In this document: in pieces, positions 1 to 9,143 of the stretch
Position numbering within the stretch: position 1 is the first letter of the stretch
Layout of the letters: the number at the start of each line of letters is the position of its first letter
DNA from: Pararobbsia alpina
GTDB lineage: Bacteria; Pseudomonadota; Gammaproteobacteria; Burkholderiales; Burkholderiaceae
DNA length: 64,000 nucleotides
Assembly: GCF_902859895.1 (NCBI RefSeq)
Contig: NZ_CADIKM010000005.1
Span: forward strand, 213,301-277,300
Direction of reading: 5' to 3'
Program-made: the position numbers and the translations under genes
Notes under the pieces: generated by a model
The model's input: the letters and a program-made list of their open reading frames with translations, nothing else
What the model was told of the DNA's origin: nothing
The model's database searches: none

Positions 1-158
1 TTGATATCCGTTACGCTACGAGTTCACCTTAGCAGCGTGGATACCGAATCCATCAGTGAAATAAGCGGGAGCACGCTTACGGATGGTTACCTGTAAGGAA
101 CGCTCGCAGTGAGTCGAAGCAACCCGCAACTCAATCGCCGTGCACCGCCCTTACACGA

Positions 159-731
159 TCAACTCAAATAGCCGAGGTGCTCGGCGAGGATGGCGGTCCC
201 CACACCGATAAGAATCACACCCCCTGCTATTTCAGCGCGTTTTCCGATCGTTGCCCCAAGTACCCGGCCGAGCATGACGCCGATTGTGACCATCAACATC
301 GTGGCGAGACCGATCGTGGCCGCGGTGGAAAAAATGTTGACATCGATAAATGCGAGGCCCGCGCCTACCGCCATCGCATCCATGCTGGTTGCGAATCCGG
401 TGACAGCCAGAACCCAGAATGAGTGCGAATTCGGTTTTTCAACTTCCTGCTGCTGTGGTTTCGAGAAACCCGCCTTGATCATTCGCGCACCCAGGATGAA
501 CAGCAAACCAAAGGCAATCCAATGGTCCCAGGAAGCAACGTACTGAGTCGCTGCTTTACCTAGCGCCCAGCCGATTAGCGGTGTTAGCGCTTCGATCACG
601 CCAAAGATAAGCCCCGTCTTGAGCGCTTCACGAAGGTGGGGTCTGTGTAGCGTCGCGCCTTTCCCAACGGCTGCCGCGAATGCATCAGTCGACATGGCAA
701 AAGCAAGAAGAAGGGTGGAAGCGATATTCAT
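159..731 (-). CDS. mntP: Manganese efflux pump MntP
   Basis: A 190-residue polytopic membrane protein that exports Mn2+ across the inner membrane. It shows the family pattern of two homologous halves, each with a short Asp-containing membrane motif ([12 protein letters not shown] near residue 14 and [12 protein letters not shown] near residue 115), and the family's usual length of about 190. It sits alone and is transcribed leftward. A yybP-ykoY Mn riboswitch lies in its leader, which independently supports the Mn assignment. No clear Shine-Dalgarno precedes the ATG, which fits riboswitch control of ribosome access. Confidence 0.95.
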   Translation of the reverse strand: MNIASTLLLAFAMSTDAFAAAVGKGATLHRPHLREALKTGLIFGVIEALTPLIGWALGKAATQYVASWDHWIAFGLLFILGARMIKAGFSKPQQQEVEKPNSHSFWVLAVTGFATSMDAMAVGAGLAFIDVNIFSTAATIGLATMLMVTIGVMLGRVLGATIGKRAEIAGGVILIGVGTAILAEHLGYLS

Positions 732-817
732 AGGTAGCGCTCAGGTCGGGCAAGACATAACGACATGTCGACGCACCCGACCGGTTGCGCCGATATGTCG
801 ATGGTCTTGCCAACCTA

Positions 818-905
818 TTAATGGCTACCTATGCCACGGTCTTTGCGACCGAGTATGTTGACATAGGCGCTTTCCCAGAAGGAAAGCCGGCTACTCCCCA
901 GCGAA
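818..905 (-). promoter_or_regulatory. yybP-ykoY manganese riboswitch aptamer upstream of mntP
   Basis: Read on the minus strand, the leader holds GGGGAGTAGCC (888-899), then GTCAACATACTCG, then GCAAAGACC, and closes with GCATAGGTAGCC (823-834). GGGGAGTAG and the AAAGACC region are hallmark conserved segments of the yybP-ykoY aptamer found ahead of mntP in proteobacteria. About 90 nt, including a further GC-rich hairpin, separate the aptamer from the mntP ATG and probably form the expression platform. The aptamer edges are approximate. The Mn2+ response is family knowledge. Confidence 0.85.
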
Positions 906-1395
906 TGAGCCGTAAGCTTAACATGGTCGTACGTCCAATTTGCCATGATTCGTATTCAGGCTCAGACGGCCGGATCCCAGTCTTTATTTATATGTTCTCG
1001 GAAAAGCACATTAATTGATCGATTTGGCGGTGTGGAAGACCGCTCACCCGCCCGATGTTAGGGTCTAAGGATTTCACTGCGTGCCTGTCATTCGAAGTGG
1101 CTATGAATCGATTCGCATGACTAATGATGGGAAGACAAATGATCGGAAATGTTCACCTATCCGCAATCCCGCCGTTGTAATCGCTCGTTTTTGTCAGCAA
1201 CCCTTCGAATATATCGCCATTGCTCTGTTGCTCAACAGAATCGAGCTACTTTTGTTTTCTGTGGGCGCGCACCTTCGGAAAAGTAAGAAACGCGAATAAG
1301 GAAAATACTTTTCAAGCGCGTAGAACGGGTTGACCGCGGGGATACCGATCCATTGTCCCGCGCGCGTCAGTTCTTCCCAGTCGGCAAACCAGGCC
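906..1395. other. Gene-free stretch between mntP leader and hybrid kinase
   Basis: About 490 bases with no convincing gene. The open frames here are short and lack family features or good ribosome binding sites. The mntP promoter must lie just above position 905 on the minus strand, but no box pair is clear enough to name. Confidence 0.4.
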
Positions 1396-3777
1396 TCACG
1401 AACGGATTCCCAGCATGCGGCGCAGGTCTTCCAGGTCGTAGGGCTTTCGTAAAATAGCCACGTTCGGCAATGCGATGCGCTGCTCGGCATTCAGCGCGAC
1501 GTCATGACCCGACGCGATGATCACCCGAAGACGCGGGTAGTTCCGGCATGCCTCAACTGACAACTCGATGCCGGACGTGTCCGGCAGTCCGACATCGACC
1601 AGCAATATATCGACAGCTTGCTGCTGAAGCATTCGCAGCGCCATCGCACCGGTGGCCGCTTCCGTTATATCGAGCCCGAAGTTTCGCAGCATTTCCGCCG
1701 TGCCGGCCCGGATTAGCTCGTCGTCCTCGACGAGGAGTACCCGCGGCGCATCGAGGTCCGGCGCTGCCACTCGACTCGAGGGCACGTCTGCGAACAGCAC
1801 CTTGTGAGACATGGCCCGCTGCTGCCGGTTGCGAAGCACATGGCGGATCTTTCGCGCGAGCGCCTCGCGGGTGTAGGGCTTGCTAAGAAGCTCGACGCCG
1901 TCATCGAGCCTGCCCGCATGGACGACTGCGTTTTCCGTATAGCCCGATGTAAACAACACGGCGAGATGCGGCAGCCGCTCCCGCGCCTTGCGTGCGAGGT
2001 CCGGACTGCGCAAGGGGCCGGGCATCACCACATCGGTAAATAGCAGATCGATGGGCGCGCCGCTTTCAATGATGGCGAGCGCAGCGGTGGCATCCTTTGC
2101 CTTGAGCACGCGATAACCGAGATCGAGAAGGAGTTCGATCACGGTTTTGCGCACTTCTTCGTCATCCTCTGCGACGAGTACCGTCTCCGTGCCGCCCGTT
2201 ATCGGGCCGGAGTGCATCTCGCCAACCAGGTCCTCCTCCTGCATCACTCGCGGCAAATAGAGGCGCACCGTCGTACCGTGGCCGACTTCACTGTAGATCT
2301 GGAGGTGGCCGCCCGACTGTCTGACGAAACCGTACACCATGCTCAAGCCCAGGCCGGTGCCCTGGCCTTCCGCCTTTGTCGTGAAGAAGGGCTCCAGCAC
2401 ATGGGTGAGCACGTCGGCGGGAATGCCGCTACCGGTGTCCGTGACCGCGATCATGACGAACTGGCCCACGCTCGCCTCGGGGTTTCTCGCAACGTAAGCA
2501 TCGTCAAGCGAGGCGTTACCGGTCTCGATCGTCAGATGTCCCCGGCCGTCCATCGCGTCGCGTGCATTGATCGCGAGGTTCAATATGGCGTGTTCGACCT
2601 GGAACGGATCCACGAGTGTGTTCCAGAGATCGCCCGACACCACCGTCTCAATTTCGATGCCGTCGCCAAGCGCTCGCCGGAGCATGTCGTCGAGGCCGCG
2701 CAAGAAGTGTCCGAGATTCACGACTTTGGGCTCGAGCGGTTGCCGCCGGCCGAAGGCAAGCAATTGCGCGGCCAGCTTCGCGCCACGTGCCACGCCTGCT
2801 AGCGCATTGCGCACGCGCCGCTCGGGCTTGACCATGCCGGCTACATCTTGCGCGAGCAACTGCAGATTGCCCCCGATCACCTGGAGCAGATTGTTGAAGT
2901 CGTGTGCCACGCCGCCGGTCAGCTTGCCTAAGGCCTCCATTTTTTGGGACTGGAAAAGCGCGGCATTCGCGCGCTCCAGTGCTTCGGCCGCCTGCTTGCG
3001 CTCCGTGATATCGCGGGTCACCTTGGCGAAGCCGACGTGCTTTCCGGCATCGTCGTAGATCGCGTCGACGACGACGTGCGCCCAGAAGAGCGTGCCGTCC
3101 TTGCGCACCCTCCAGCCTTCCTGTTCGAATCGCCCTTCTTTTGCGGCGATGGCCAGCGTCTGCGCCGGCATGTTCCTGGCGCGGTCGCCTTCTGTGTAGA
3201 ACCGCGAAAAGTGAGTGCCGACGACCTCCTCGTGTGAATACCCCTTGATTCGCTCGGCACCCGAATTCCAGTTTGTGATTTCACCGGTCGGTGAAATCAT
3301 GAAGATCGCGTAGTCGGTCACGCCTTGAACGAGCAGGCGAAACCGGTCTTCGCTTTCGCGCAGCGCATCCTCTGCGGCCTTGCGCTCACTGATGTCGCGG
3401 GTAATCTTCGCAAAGCCGATCAGCCTGCCGTTGGCGGTACGGATAGGATCGACAACGACGCTGGCCCAGAATCGTGTGCCGTCCTTGCGTACGCGCCAGC
3501 CCTCGTCCTCGAATTTTCCTTCCGTCGCTGCGGTGTTCAGTGCGCGAGCGGGCTTGCCCGAAGCCCGATCTTCCTCCGTATAGAAAACGGAGAAGTGCTG
3601 TCCGATGATCTCACTGGCAACGTATCCGTTGAAGCGCTGTGCCCCGGTGTTCCAGCTGTTGATGAAGCCGGCCGGATTCAGCATGTAGATGGCGTAGTCG
3701 CTGACGCTCGTGACCAGGAGTCGGAAACTCTGTTCGTCGGTCAGTTCGCCGTAGATCTTGCTCGCTTCAATATTCAT
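1396..3777 (-). CDS. Hybrid sensor histidine kinase, PAS-PAS-HisKA-HATPase-REC-REC
   Basis: A 793-residue cytoplasmic kinase with no membrane segment. Domains in order: PAS (about 15-130) and a second, closely similar PAS (about 145-260), each ending in a PAC-like segment (GFAKITRDIS and GFAKVTRDIT); a dimerisation helix with phospho-acceptor motif GGVAHDFNN (about 305); an ATPase domain with NLAINARDAM, TDTGSGIP and GTGLGLS; then two receivers. The receivers keep their phospho-Asp sites (LLFTDVVMPG and LLVDVGLPD), acidic pairs (AEDDE and VEDDE) and Lys (SKPY and RKPY). The start at MNIEASK is preferred because the upstream extension has no PAS homology. No output domain or response regulator is adjacent, so its target is unknown. 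The near-duplicate PAS domains look like an internal duplication. Confidence 0.9.
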   Translation of the reverse strand: MNIEASKIYGELTDEQSFRLLVTSVSDYAIYMLNPAGFINSWNTGAQRFNGYVASEIIGQHFSVFYTEEDRASGKPARALNTAATEGKFEDEGWRVRKDGTRFWASVVVDPIRTANGRLIGFAKITRDISERKAAEDALRESEDRFRLLVQGVTDYAIFMISPTGEITNWNSGAERIKGYSHEEVVGTHFSRFYTEGDRARNMPAQTLAIAAKEGRFEQEGWRVRKDGTLFWAHVVVDAIYDDAGKHVGFAKVTRDITERKQAAEALERANAALFQSQKMEALGKLTGGVAHDFNNLLQVIGGNLQLLAQDVAGMVKPERRVRNALAGVARGAKLAAQLLAFGRRQPLEPKVVNLGHFLRGLDDMLRRALGDGIEIETVVSGDLWNTLVDPFQVEHAILNLAINARDAMDGRGHLTIETGNASLDDAYVARNPEASVGQFVMIAVTDTGSGIPADVLTHVLEPFFTTKAEGQGTGLGLSMVYGFVRQSGGHLQIYSEVGHGTTVRLYLPRVMQEEDLVGEMHSGPITGGTETVLVAEDDEEVRKTVIELLLDLGYRVLKAKDATAALAIIESGAPIDLLFTDVVMPGPLRSPDLARKARERLPHLAVLFTSGYTENAVVHAGRLDDGVELLSKPYTREALARKIRHVLRNRQQRAMSHKVLFADVPSSRVAAPDLDAPRVLLVEDDELIRAGTAEMLRNFGLDITEAATGAMALRMLQQQAVDILLVDVGLPDTSGIELSVEACRNYPRLRVIIASGHDVALNAEQRIALPNVAILRKPYDLEDLRRMLGIRS

Positions 3778-4071
3778 CGATTTCGACCAGGAGCTGGAGA
3801 ATCGGTGGGCGCCGAATGGTTCCGCTCGGGTCACCGAGTAAGCCGAGCGAAAGCCGGATCGCCTGCGTGGTGCTTGTTCGTCAGTAGTCCAGGCGCAAAG
3901 GGTCGTAGGTCACTGTATTCTGGCACATCTGGCCACTGCGGTTTCCAAGTTCGCCGCGTCGGATTTCATGATGGCTGCCGACCTTGCCGCGGGGGCGGCT
4001 GGCAAGGACTATACTTGACACTTGTCCGCCCATTTGTGGTACGACCCACTTAGCAAAGAGAGAGCCGCGCG

Positions 4072-4533
4072 ATGGCCAATCAGGTGATTTTCAAAGGTGC
4101 GCCGTCGCAGGTCATCAATATTCCGGCGCTTTTCAAGGGGAGCGCGGTCGTCGCGCTCATCTTCGGCATCCATCTCTGCACGGCTGGCTATTTCCCGTTC
4201 CATTGGCAGTTGCTGTTCGCGCAAATCGTCGCGGTCATGGTCGGCGTCGGTTTGCCGATCCTGAAGACCGCTTTTACCGAAATCGTCGTCGATACCGAGC
4301 GAATCACCTGGACGCAAGGCATCCTGCGCCGCCGTGTGTACAGCCTCGAACTCGCGCGGATCCGGCGCGTCTCGTCGGTCCATCCGTGGTGGCAAGGGAT
4401 GCTCGGCACGGGCTCGGTCATCCTGATGACGGACGATCCCGCTCACCCTGTCCGGCGCCTGCCGGGCATCCGGCACGCCGATCAGTTGCGCACGCGGCTC
4501 GAAGAGGCAGTGGCAATCCGTCAGGAACGGTAG
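4072..4533 (+). CDS. PH domain (bPH_2-like) membrane protein
   Basis: A 153-residue protein with two N-terminal membrane helices (about 24-45 and 48-66) followed by a soluble domain with the bacterial PH (DUF304/YdbT-like) pattern: FTEIVVDTERITWTQGILRRRVYSLELARIRRVSSV. This is the usual layout of small bacterial membrane-anchored PH proteins, whose role is poorly defined. The start is an ATG with GAGAGAG a few bases upstream. It is followed 54 bases later by an acyl-CoA gene on the same strand, with no obvious functional link. Confidence 0.75.
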   Translation: MANQVIFKGAPSQVINIPALFKGSAVVALIFGIHLCTAGYFPFHWQLLFAQIVAVMVGVGLPILKTAFTEIVVDTERITWTQGILRRRVYSLELARIRRVSSVHPWWQGMLGTGSVILMTDDPAHPVRRLPGIRHADQLRTRLEEAVAIRQER

Positions 4534-4587
4534 ATCCGCGCAGGCGCGGGCCTACTTCTCCGAACGCGACGCGACGCAACGCGCTGG

Positions 4588-5724
4588 ATGCCTTCATCCA
4601 TGGCCGATACAGCAGAGACAATCCTTTTCCACGTGAGTCACCGGCTTGCGATCATCACGCTGAATCGCGAATCGGCGCTGAACGCACTGAACCGTGACAT
4701 GGTTCGTGAGCTTGCCGCCTGTCTCGACACGTGCCGCAATGACGAACAGATCGATGCCCTAGTCCTGCGCGGTGCCGGCGCCAAAGGTTTCTGCGCCGGC
4801 GGAGATGTGCGCGCGCTCTACCATCAGGCAAAAGATTCCGAGGTCGATTGGCCGCAGTTCTTTATCGACGAATACCGGCTCGACTTCGCCTTGCACACCT
4901 TTGCGAAACCGGTCGTCGCATTGATGGACGGCGTCACGATGGGCGGCGGTATGGGACTCGCGCAGGGCGTGCCGCTGCGCATTGCCACCGAGCGCAGCAA
5001 GATCGCGATGCCGGAGGCGCGTATCGGGCTGGTTCCCGACGTCGGCGCGACGTATTTCCTGAATACGATGCCCATCGAGCTCGCGCTTTACGTCGGCCTC
5101 ACAGGCGTCACCTTGAGCGGAGCCGACGCGGTGGCGTGCAATCTCGCGGATGCCTGCGTACCGGGCGAATGGCTGCGCGATTTCGAATCGCGGCTCGATA
5201 CGCTCGAGGACGCATCGTCGCTGGACCCGCTCGCCAGGATTTTTGTCCCGCCATCGGATGTCCGTCCGCCTGCACCGATCGAAGCCTTGCTGCCGCTGAT
5301 CCGCCGGCATTTCGCTGCGCAGGCGTCGCTCGAAGACATGGTTGCCTCGCTCGAATCCGATGCGTCGCAGCCCATCCCATCGGAACAGCGTGCCTGGGTC
5401 GAAGCGACACTCACGGCGCTCAAGGCCGGTTCTCCGCTTGCATTGAATGTCACCCGCGAGGCGCTGATCCGCGGCAGGCAGATGACGCTGGGCGCCTGCT
5501 TCCAGATGGAGTTCGACCTCGTGACCCGGTCCATCCGGGACGGCGATTTCCTCGAAGGCGTGCGGGCGCGGCTGGTCGACAAGGACGGCATGCCGCGGTG
5601 GGTGCCGCCGACGCTCGACGCGGTCGATGCCGGCCGCGTGCAAGACTTTTTTGATTCAGCGTGGCACGGCGGGGCACATCCGCTGAGCGACCTTGGAGAT
5701 GGGCCGGGCAGGCGCTATGGGTGA
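4588..5724 (+). CDS. Enoyl-CoA hydratase/isomerase family, 3-hydroxyisobutyryl-CoA hydrolase type
   Basis: A 378-residue crotonase-fold protein. The N-terminal half carries the CoA-binding and oxyanion-hole segments ALNRDMV, GAGAKGFCAGGDVRALY and DGVTMGGGMGLAQG; MPEARIGLVPDVGATYFL follows. The long C-terminal extension with QMEFDLVTRSIRDGDFLEGVRARLVDKDGMPRW is typical of the ECH_2 / 3-hydroxyisobutyryl-CoA hydrolase branch (valine catabolism) rather than of short 260-residue enoyl-CoA hydratases. The ATG at 4588 or the one four codons later could be used. No other valine genes are beside it, so the substrate is inferred from family only. Confidence 0.85.
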   Translation: MPSSMADTAETILFHVSHRLAIITLNRESALNALNRDMVRELAACLDTCRNDEQIDALVLRGAGAKGFCAGGDVRALYHQAKDSEVDWPQFFIDEYRLDFALHTFAKPVVALMDGVTMGGGMGLAQGVPLRIATERSKIAMPEARIGLVPDVGATYFLNTMPIELALYVGLTGVTLSGADAVACNLADACVPGEWLRDFESRLDTLEDASSLDPLARIFVPPSDVRPPAPIEALLPLIRRHFAAQASLEDMVASLESDASQPIPSEQRAWVEATLTALKAGSPLALNVTREALIRGRQMTLGACFQMEFDLVTRSIRDGDFLEGVRARLVDKDGMPRWVPPTLDAVDAGRVQDFFDSAWHGGAHPLSDLGDGPGRRYG

Positions 5725-6019
5725 AAGAGCAGGGAATGAAAGGACGATGAGGCACATTTACGACAAATGATCTTTGGAAACCAGATTTCCGCAGATCAAG
5801 CCGCATGGAGAATTATTTAAGTTTACGAAATTGTCGCCGTTTACCTAGCTGAGCGTTGTTATGACAAGGTAATCGTTTTGTAGGAATGGCGTCAGCTGCC
5901 CGGCGTGCTTTGTAACTGTCGGTGTAACGTTTGCGGAGGCATTCGCGGGTGCCAATCGGCAGGGGTGGCGGTTAGTTCGGCAGTCTGATTGATTGTGCTT
6001 CATAACAAGAGGGGAAGCC

Positions 6020-7315
6020 GTGCAGACAGCACGTCGCTGGAGATTGAGTGCCGCCGACTGCGTGCTACTCCTGATTTGCCTGCTGTATCTCCTTCAGTAT
6101 TCGGATCGCGTCAACATTTCGACTGCTGCGGGGGCCATCAGCCACGATCTGCATCTGAGCAATACCCAGCTCGGCTTCGCGTTCTCCGCCTTCGCCTATC
6201 CGTATGCGATCGTGCAGTTGTTGGGCGGCTGGCTCGGCGACCGTTTCGGGCCGCGCCGCGTGCTGGCCTGCTTTGGGCTGCTGGTGGCATTCGCCTCGGC
6301 GTTGACGGCGTTCGCCGGCGGTCTTGCCACGCTCGCGGCATTTCGTTTCCTGCTCGGGCTCGGCGAAGCGCCCTCGCTCGCGACCGCGACTTCGGCGATG
6401 TCGCGCTGGCTGCCGGCCGAGCGGCGGGGGATTGCGCAAGGTCTCACTCATGCCTGCTCGCGGCTCGGCAATGCCCTGACGCCGCCGATCGTCGTGATGC
6501 TGATCGCGCTCTGGAGCTGGCGCGCCGCATTTATTTTCGCGGGCGTGGCCGGCCTCATCTGGGTCATCGCGTGGTACGCCTACTTTCGCGACGAGCCGTC
6601 GACCCATCGCGGCGTGAGACCCGATGAACTCACCGCCTTGCCGCCGGTGACCGTTCACACTCGCAATACGCGGATTCCCGTGCGCCGCTTGCTGCGCCGG
6701 ATCCTGCCGCTGACCATCGTCGACTTCTGCTACGCCTGGACCTTGTGGGTCTATCTGACCTGGCTGCCATCGTTCTTCCTGCACAGCTATCACCTGAACC
6801 TGCGCAACTCGGCGCTGTTCACCTCCGGCATCTTTGTCGCCGGCATCATCGGGGATACGCTCGGCGGTATCGTCAGCGACCGGATCTACAAGCGCACCGG
6901 TGATCTGCAAAAGGCACGCCGCAACGTCATCATATTCGGCCTGGCCGGGTCGCTCGTCTTCCTCGGCCCCGTGCTGCTCGTGAAAGATCTCACGGTCGTC
7001 TCCGCCTGCCTGTGCCTCGCCTTCCTTTCGATGGAACTCGTGATCGCGCCGCTGTGGGCCGTGCCGATGGATATCGCCCCGCGCTATGCGGGGACCGCGA
7101 GCAGTTTCATGAACATCGGCTTCGGGCTCGCGGGGATTCTCTCGCCGCTGGTGTTCGGCTACATCATCGATCTGACGGGCGACTGGCATCTGCCGTTCGC
7201 GCTGTCGATCGGCTTGCTGCTGGTCGGTATCGTGACGTCGTTCTGGATGCGTCCCGACCGGCCGTTCGTCGAACCCGATGCCGTCCCGTTCGACGTTCAG
7301 GCAGAGGCTTGCTGA
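6020..7315 (+). CDS. MFS transporter, anion:cation symporter (ACS) type
   Basis: A 431-residue major facilitator with about 12 hydrophobic segments. The MFS signature GGWLGDRFGPRRV lies between helices 2 and 3, and RFLLGLGEAPSLATATSAMSRWLPAERRG is characteristic of the ACS family that takes up organic acids such as sugar acids, phthalate and tartrate. A GTG start at 6020 is chosen because GGGGA lies 4 bases upstream; a TTG at 5993 is the longer alternative. It is followed 29 bases later by the aconitase X genes, so it likely imports their hydroxy-acid substrate. Confidence 0.85.
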   Translation: MQTARRWRLSAADCVLLLICLLYLLQYSDRVNISTAAGAISHDLHLSNTQLGFAFSAFAYPYAIVQLLGGWLGDRFGPRRVLACFGLLVAFASALTAFAGGLATLAAFRFLLGLGEAPSLATATSAMSRWLPAERRGIAQGLTHACSRLGNALTPPIVVMLIALWSWRAAFIFAGVAGLIWVIAWYAYFRDEPSTHRGVRPDELTALPPVTVHTRNTRIPVRRLLRRILPLTIVDFCYAWTLWVYLTWLPSFFLHSYHLNLRNSALFTSGIFVAGIIGDTLGGIVSDRIYKRTGDLQKARRNVIIFGLAGSLVFLGPVLLVKDLTVVSACLCLAFLSMELVIAPLWAVPMDIAPRYAGTASSFMNIGFGLAGILSPLVFGYIIDLTGDWHLPFALSIGLLLVGIVTSFWMRPDRPFVEPDAVPFDVQAEAC

Positions 7316-7344
7316 CCGGTATCACGCTGTAATGGACCTAGACT

Positions 7345-8577
7345 ATGCAACTTGATCAAGAAGAACAGGCGATGCTCGCGGGTGAAATGGGCGAGGTCGC
7401 CCAGATTGCCCTGCAACACCAGATCGCGGTCGGCGACTTTTTCGGCGCCCGGGACTTTGTGCCGATCACTCAGGCTCATGTGATGGCCGATACGGAAAGT
7501 CTGGGCCAGGCCGGCGTCATGTGGCTCGAGAAGCTTTGCGACGTGAAGGACGGTCGTCATCAGGTGCGTGTGCCGACGATCACCGATCCGCGCGGCACGG
7601 ACTTCGCCCATGCCGGCATGCTCGGCCAGGACGAGTGGATGCTCGAACTCGAACGGCGCGCCATTGCCGCATTCGTCAAGCTCGGCGTCAGCATGACGGA
7701 CACCTGCATCAACTATCAGACCGTGCTCGCGGCGACGCGAGGCGAGCACGTCGCGTTTGGCGATACCGGCGTCGTGATCTATTCGAATTCCGTCAGCGGC
7801 GCGCGTTCGAACTACGAGGGTGGACCCTCCGCGCTATCGGCGGGATTGACGGGACGCACGCCGCGCTACGGCTTTCATCTCGACGCGCAGCGGCAGGCCA
7901 CCTTGCGCGTGCAGGTCGACTGGACGCCGCGCACGCTCAACGAGTGGGGGGCGCTCGGCGGTGTGATCGGAAGGCTCGCCGGCAACTACTGGCATGTGCC
8001 CGTGATCGAGGGGATCGATACCGCGCCGAGCTCGGACGAGCTGAAGCACTTTGGTGCCGCGATGGCGAGCTTCGGTTCGGTCGCCATGTTCCACATGGTC
8101 GGCATCACGCCCGAAGCCTCGCGCCTCACCGATACCGGCGGGGACAAGCTGGCCCCGCAGCGGGTCGGTCGCGGGGATATCGACGCGCTGACGCGCAGCT
8201 ATCACGTCAGCAAGGAGGTCGATGTCGTGGTGTTCTCGGCCCCTCAACTGAGCTTGTACGAATTGCGTTCGCTGGCGGCGCTGTGCGACGACCGCCGCTT
8301 CAAGGTGCCGATGCTCGCCGTCACGAGTCCGCAGGTCAAGCCCGATGCGGACCGCTTCGGCTACACCGGACGGATCGAGGCCGCGGGCGGCACCGTGCTG
8401 GCCGGCATGTGTTTCTACCAGTCCTACGCACGCGAGATCGCCGAAGCGAAAGGCTGGAAGCGGCTCGCGACCAATAGCGCGAAGCTGGTCAATATTCTCG
8501 GCGGATATGGCTATGTGCCGATGCTGGCCTCGATGGAAGAGTGCATCCGTGCCGCTGAAACGGGAGAACTGAAATGA
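7345..8577 (+). CDS. Aconitase X catalytic (large) subunit
   Basis: A 410-residue protein of the AcnX family (formerly DUF521), an Fe-S-dependent dehydratase lineage related to aconitase. Family landmarks are MAREA-type N terminus LDQEEQAMLAGEMGEVAQIAL, GVSMTDTCINYQTV, GDTGVVIYSNSVSGARSNYEGGPSAL and the C-terminal ATNSAKLVNIL after GMCFYQSYAREIAEAKGW. Bacterial AcnX members characterised so far include cis-3-hydroxy-L-proline dehydratases. Which substrate is used here is not shown, since no proline racemase or ketimine reductase is adjacent. The stop overlaps the start of the small subunit (ATGA), so the two are co-translated. Confidence 0.88.
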   Translation: MQLDQEEQAMLAGEMGEVAQIALQHQIAVGDFFGARDFVPITQAHVMADTESLGQAGVMWLEKLCDVKDGRHQVRVPTITDPRGTDFAHAGMLGQDEWMLELERRAIAAFVKLGVSMTDTCINYQTVLAATRGEHVAFGDTGVVIYSNSVSGARSNYEGGPSALSAGLTGRTPRYGFHLDAQRQATLRVQVDWTPRTLNEWGALGGVIGRLAGNYWHVPVIEGIDTAPSSDELKHFGAAMASFGSVAMFHMVGITPEASRLTDTGGDKLAPQRVGRGDIDALTRSYHVSKEVDVVVFSAPQLSLYELRSLAALCDDRRFKVPMLAVTSPQVKPDADRFGYTGRIEAAGGTVLAGMCFYQSYAREIAEAKGWKRLATNSAKLVNILGGYGYVPMLASMEECIRAAETGELK

Positions 8578-9074
8578 GTGATCGGGTACTGACCGCGCGC
8601 CATGCGATGGGCCGCAAAGTCTCGGGCGAGGCGCTCGTCGCCAACGATGGATTCTCGGCGCGCTATGACTTGAATCGTCTGCGCGGCGTCTTTTCCCGGC
8701 CAACGCACAAACTCGCGGGGCAGTCGTACGTGGGCCGGATTCTTGTGCTGGACACGGCCAAGGGCGGTGTCGCGAGCGCGTGGATGCTCAACGAAATGCA
8801 GTCGCGCGACATGGTGCCGCTCGCGATCGTGTTCAACAGCGTCAATCCGATTCTCGTGCAGGGCGCGGCGCTCGGCGGCATCAGCATGCTCGCGGGCTTC
8901 GACGAAGACGTGACCGCTGCCGTGCCGCATGGGGCGATCGTCGAAATCGATCCGCAAGCGCGAACCCTGCGCGTGATCGGCACGGCGCAAGGGGGCGCGG
9001 ATGCCGGCTCGCAGGCCGCCGGAGCGCATGGACCAGCAGGAGCTCAGGCAGAATCGAAAGTCCGCTTTTTGTGA
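8574..9074 (+). CDS. Aconitase X small (swivel) subunit
   Basis: A 166-residue AcnX swivel-domain protein (formerly DUF126). It shows GRKVSGEALVANDGFSARYDLN at the start, the loop GQSYVGRILVLDTAKGGVASAWML, and FDEDVTAAVPHGAIVEIDP near the end, all typical of this subunit. It overlaps the large subunit by 4 bases. In other bacteria the two domains are either separate, as here, or fused. Together they form the active dehydratase. Residues after about 145 are low-complexity (AGSQAAGAHGPAGAQA) and probably disordered. Confidence 0.88.
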   Translation: MSDRVLTARHAMGRKVSGEALVANDGFSARYDLNRLRGVFSRPTHKLAGQSYVGRILVLDTAKGGVASAWMLNEMQSRDMVPLAIVFNSVNPILVQGAALGGISMLAGFDEDVTAAVPHGAIVEIDPQARTLRVIGTAQGGADAGSQAAGAHGPAGAQAESKVRFL

Positions 9075-9143
9075 ATCTGCGTTGATCTGTAGGGCATTTG
9101 TCTGGCGTCACCAAAACAATAAACAATAAACGGGGTGGGCATC

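Noticed and set aside
1..158. Open frame at the left edge ending TAA at 94-96
   Set aside because: About 31 codons without recognisable features. It could be the tail of a gene outside the window, but nothing supports it.
1194..1490. 98-codon leftward frame overlapping the end of the hybrid kinase
   Set aside because: It runs in another frame across the second receiver domain, and its C-terminal part has no features.
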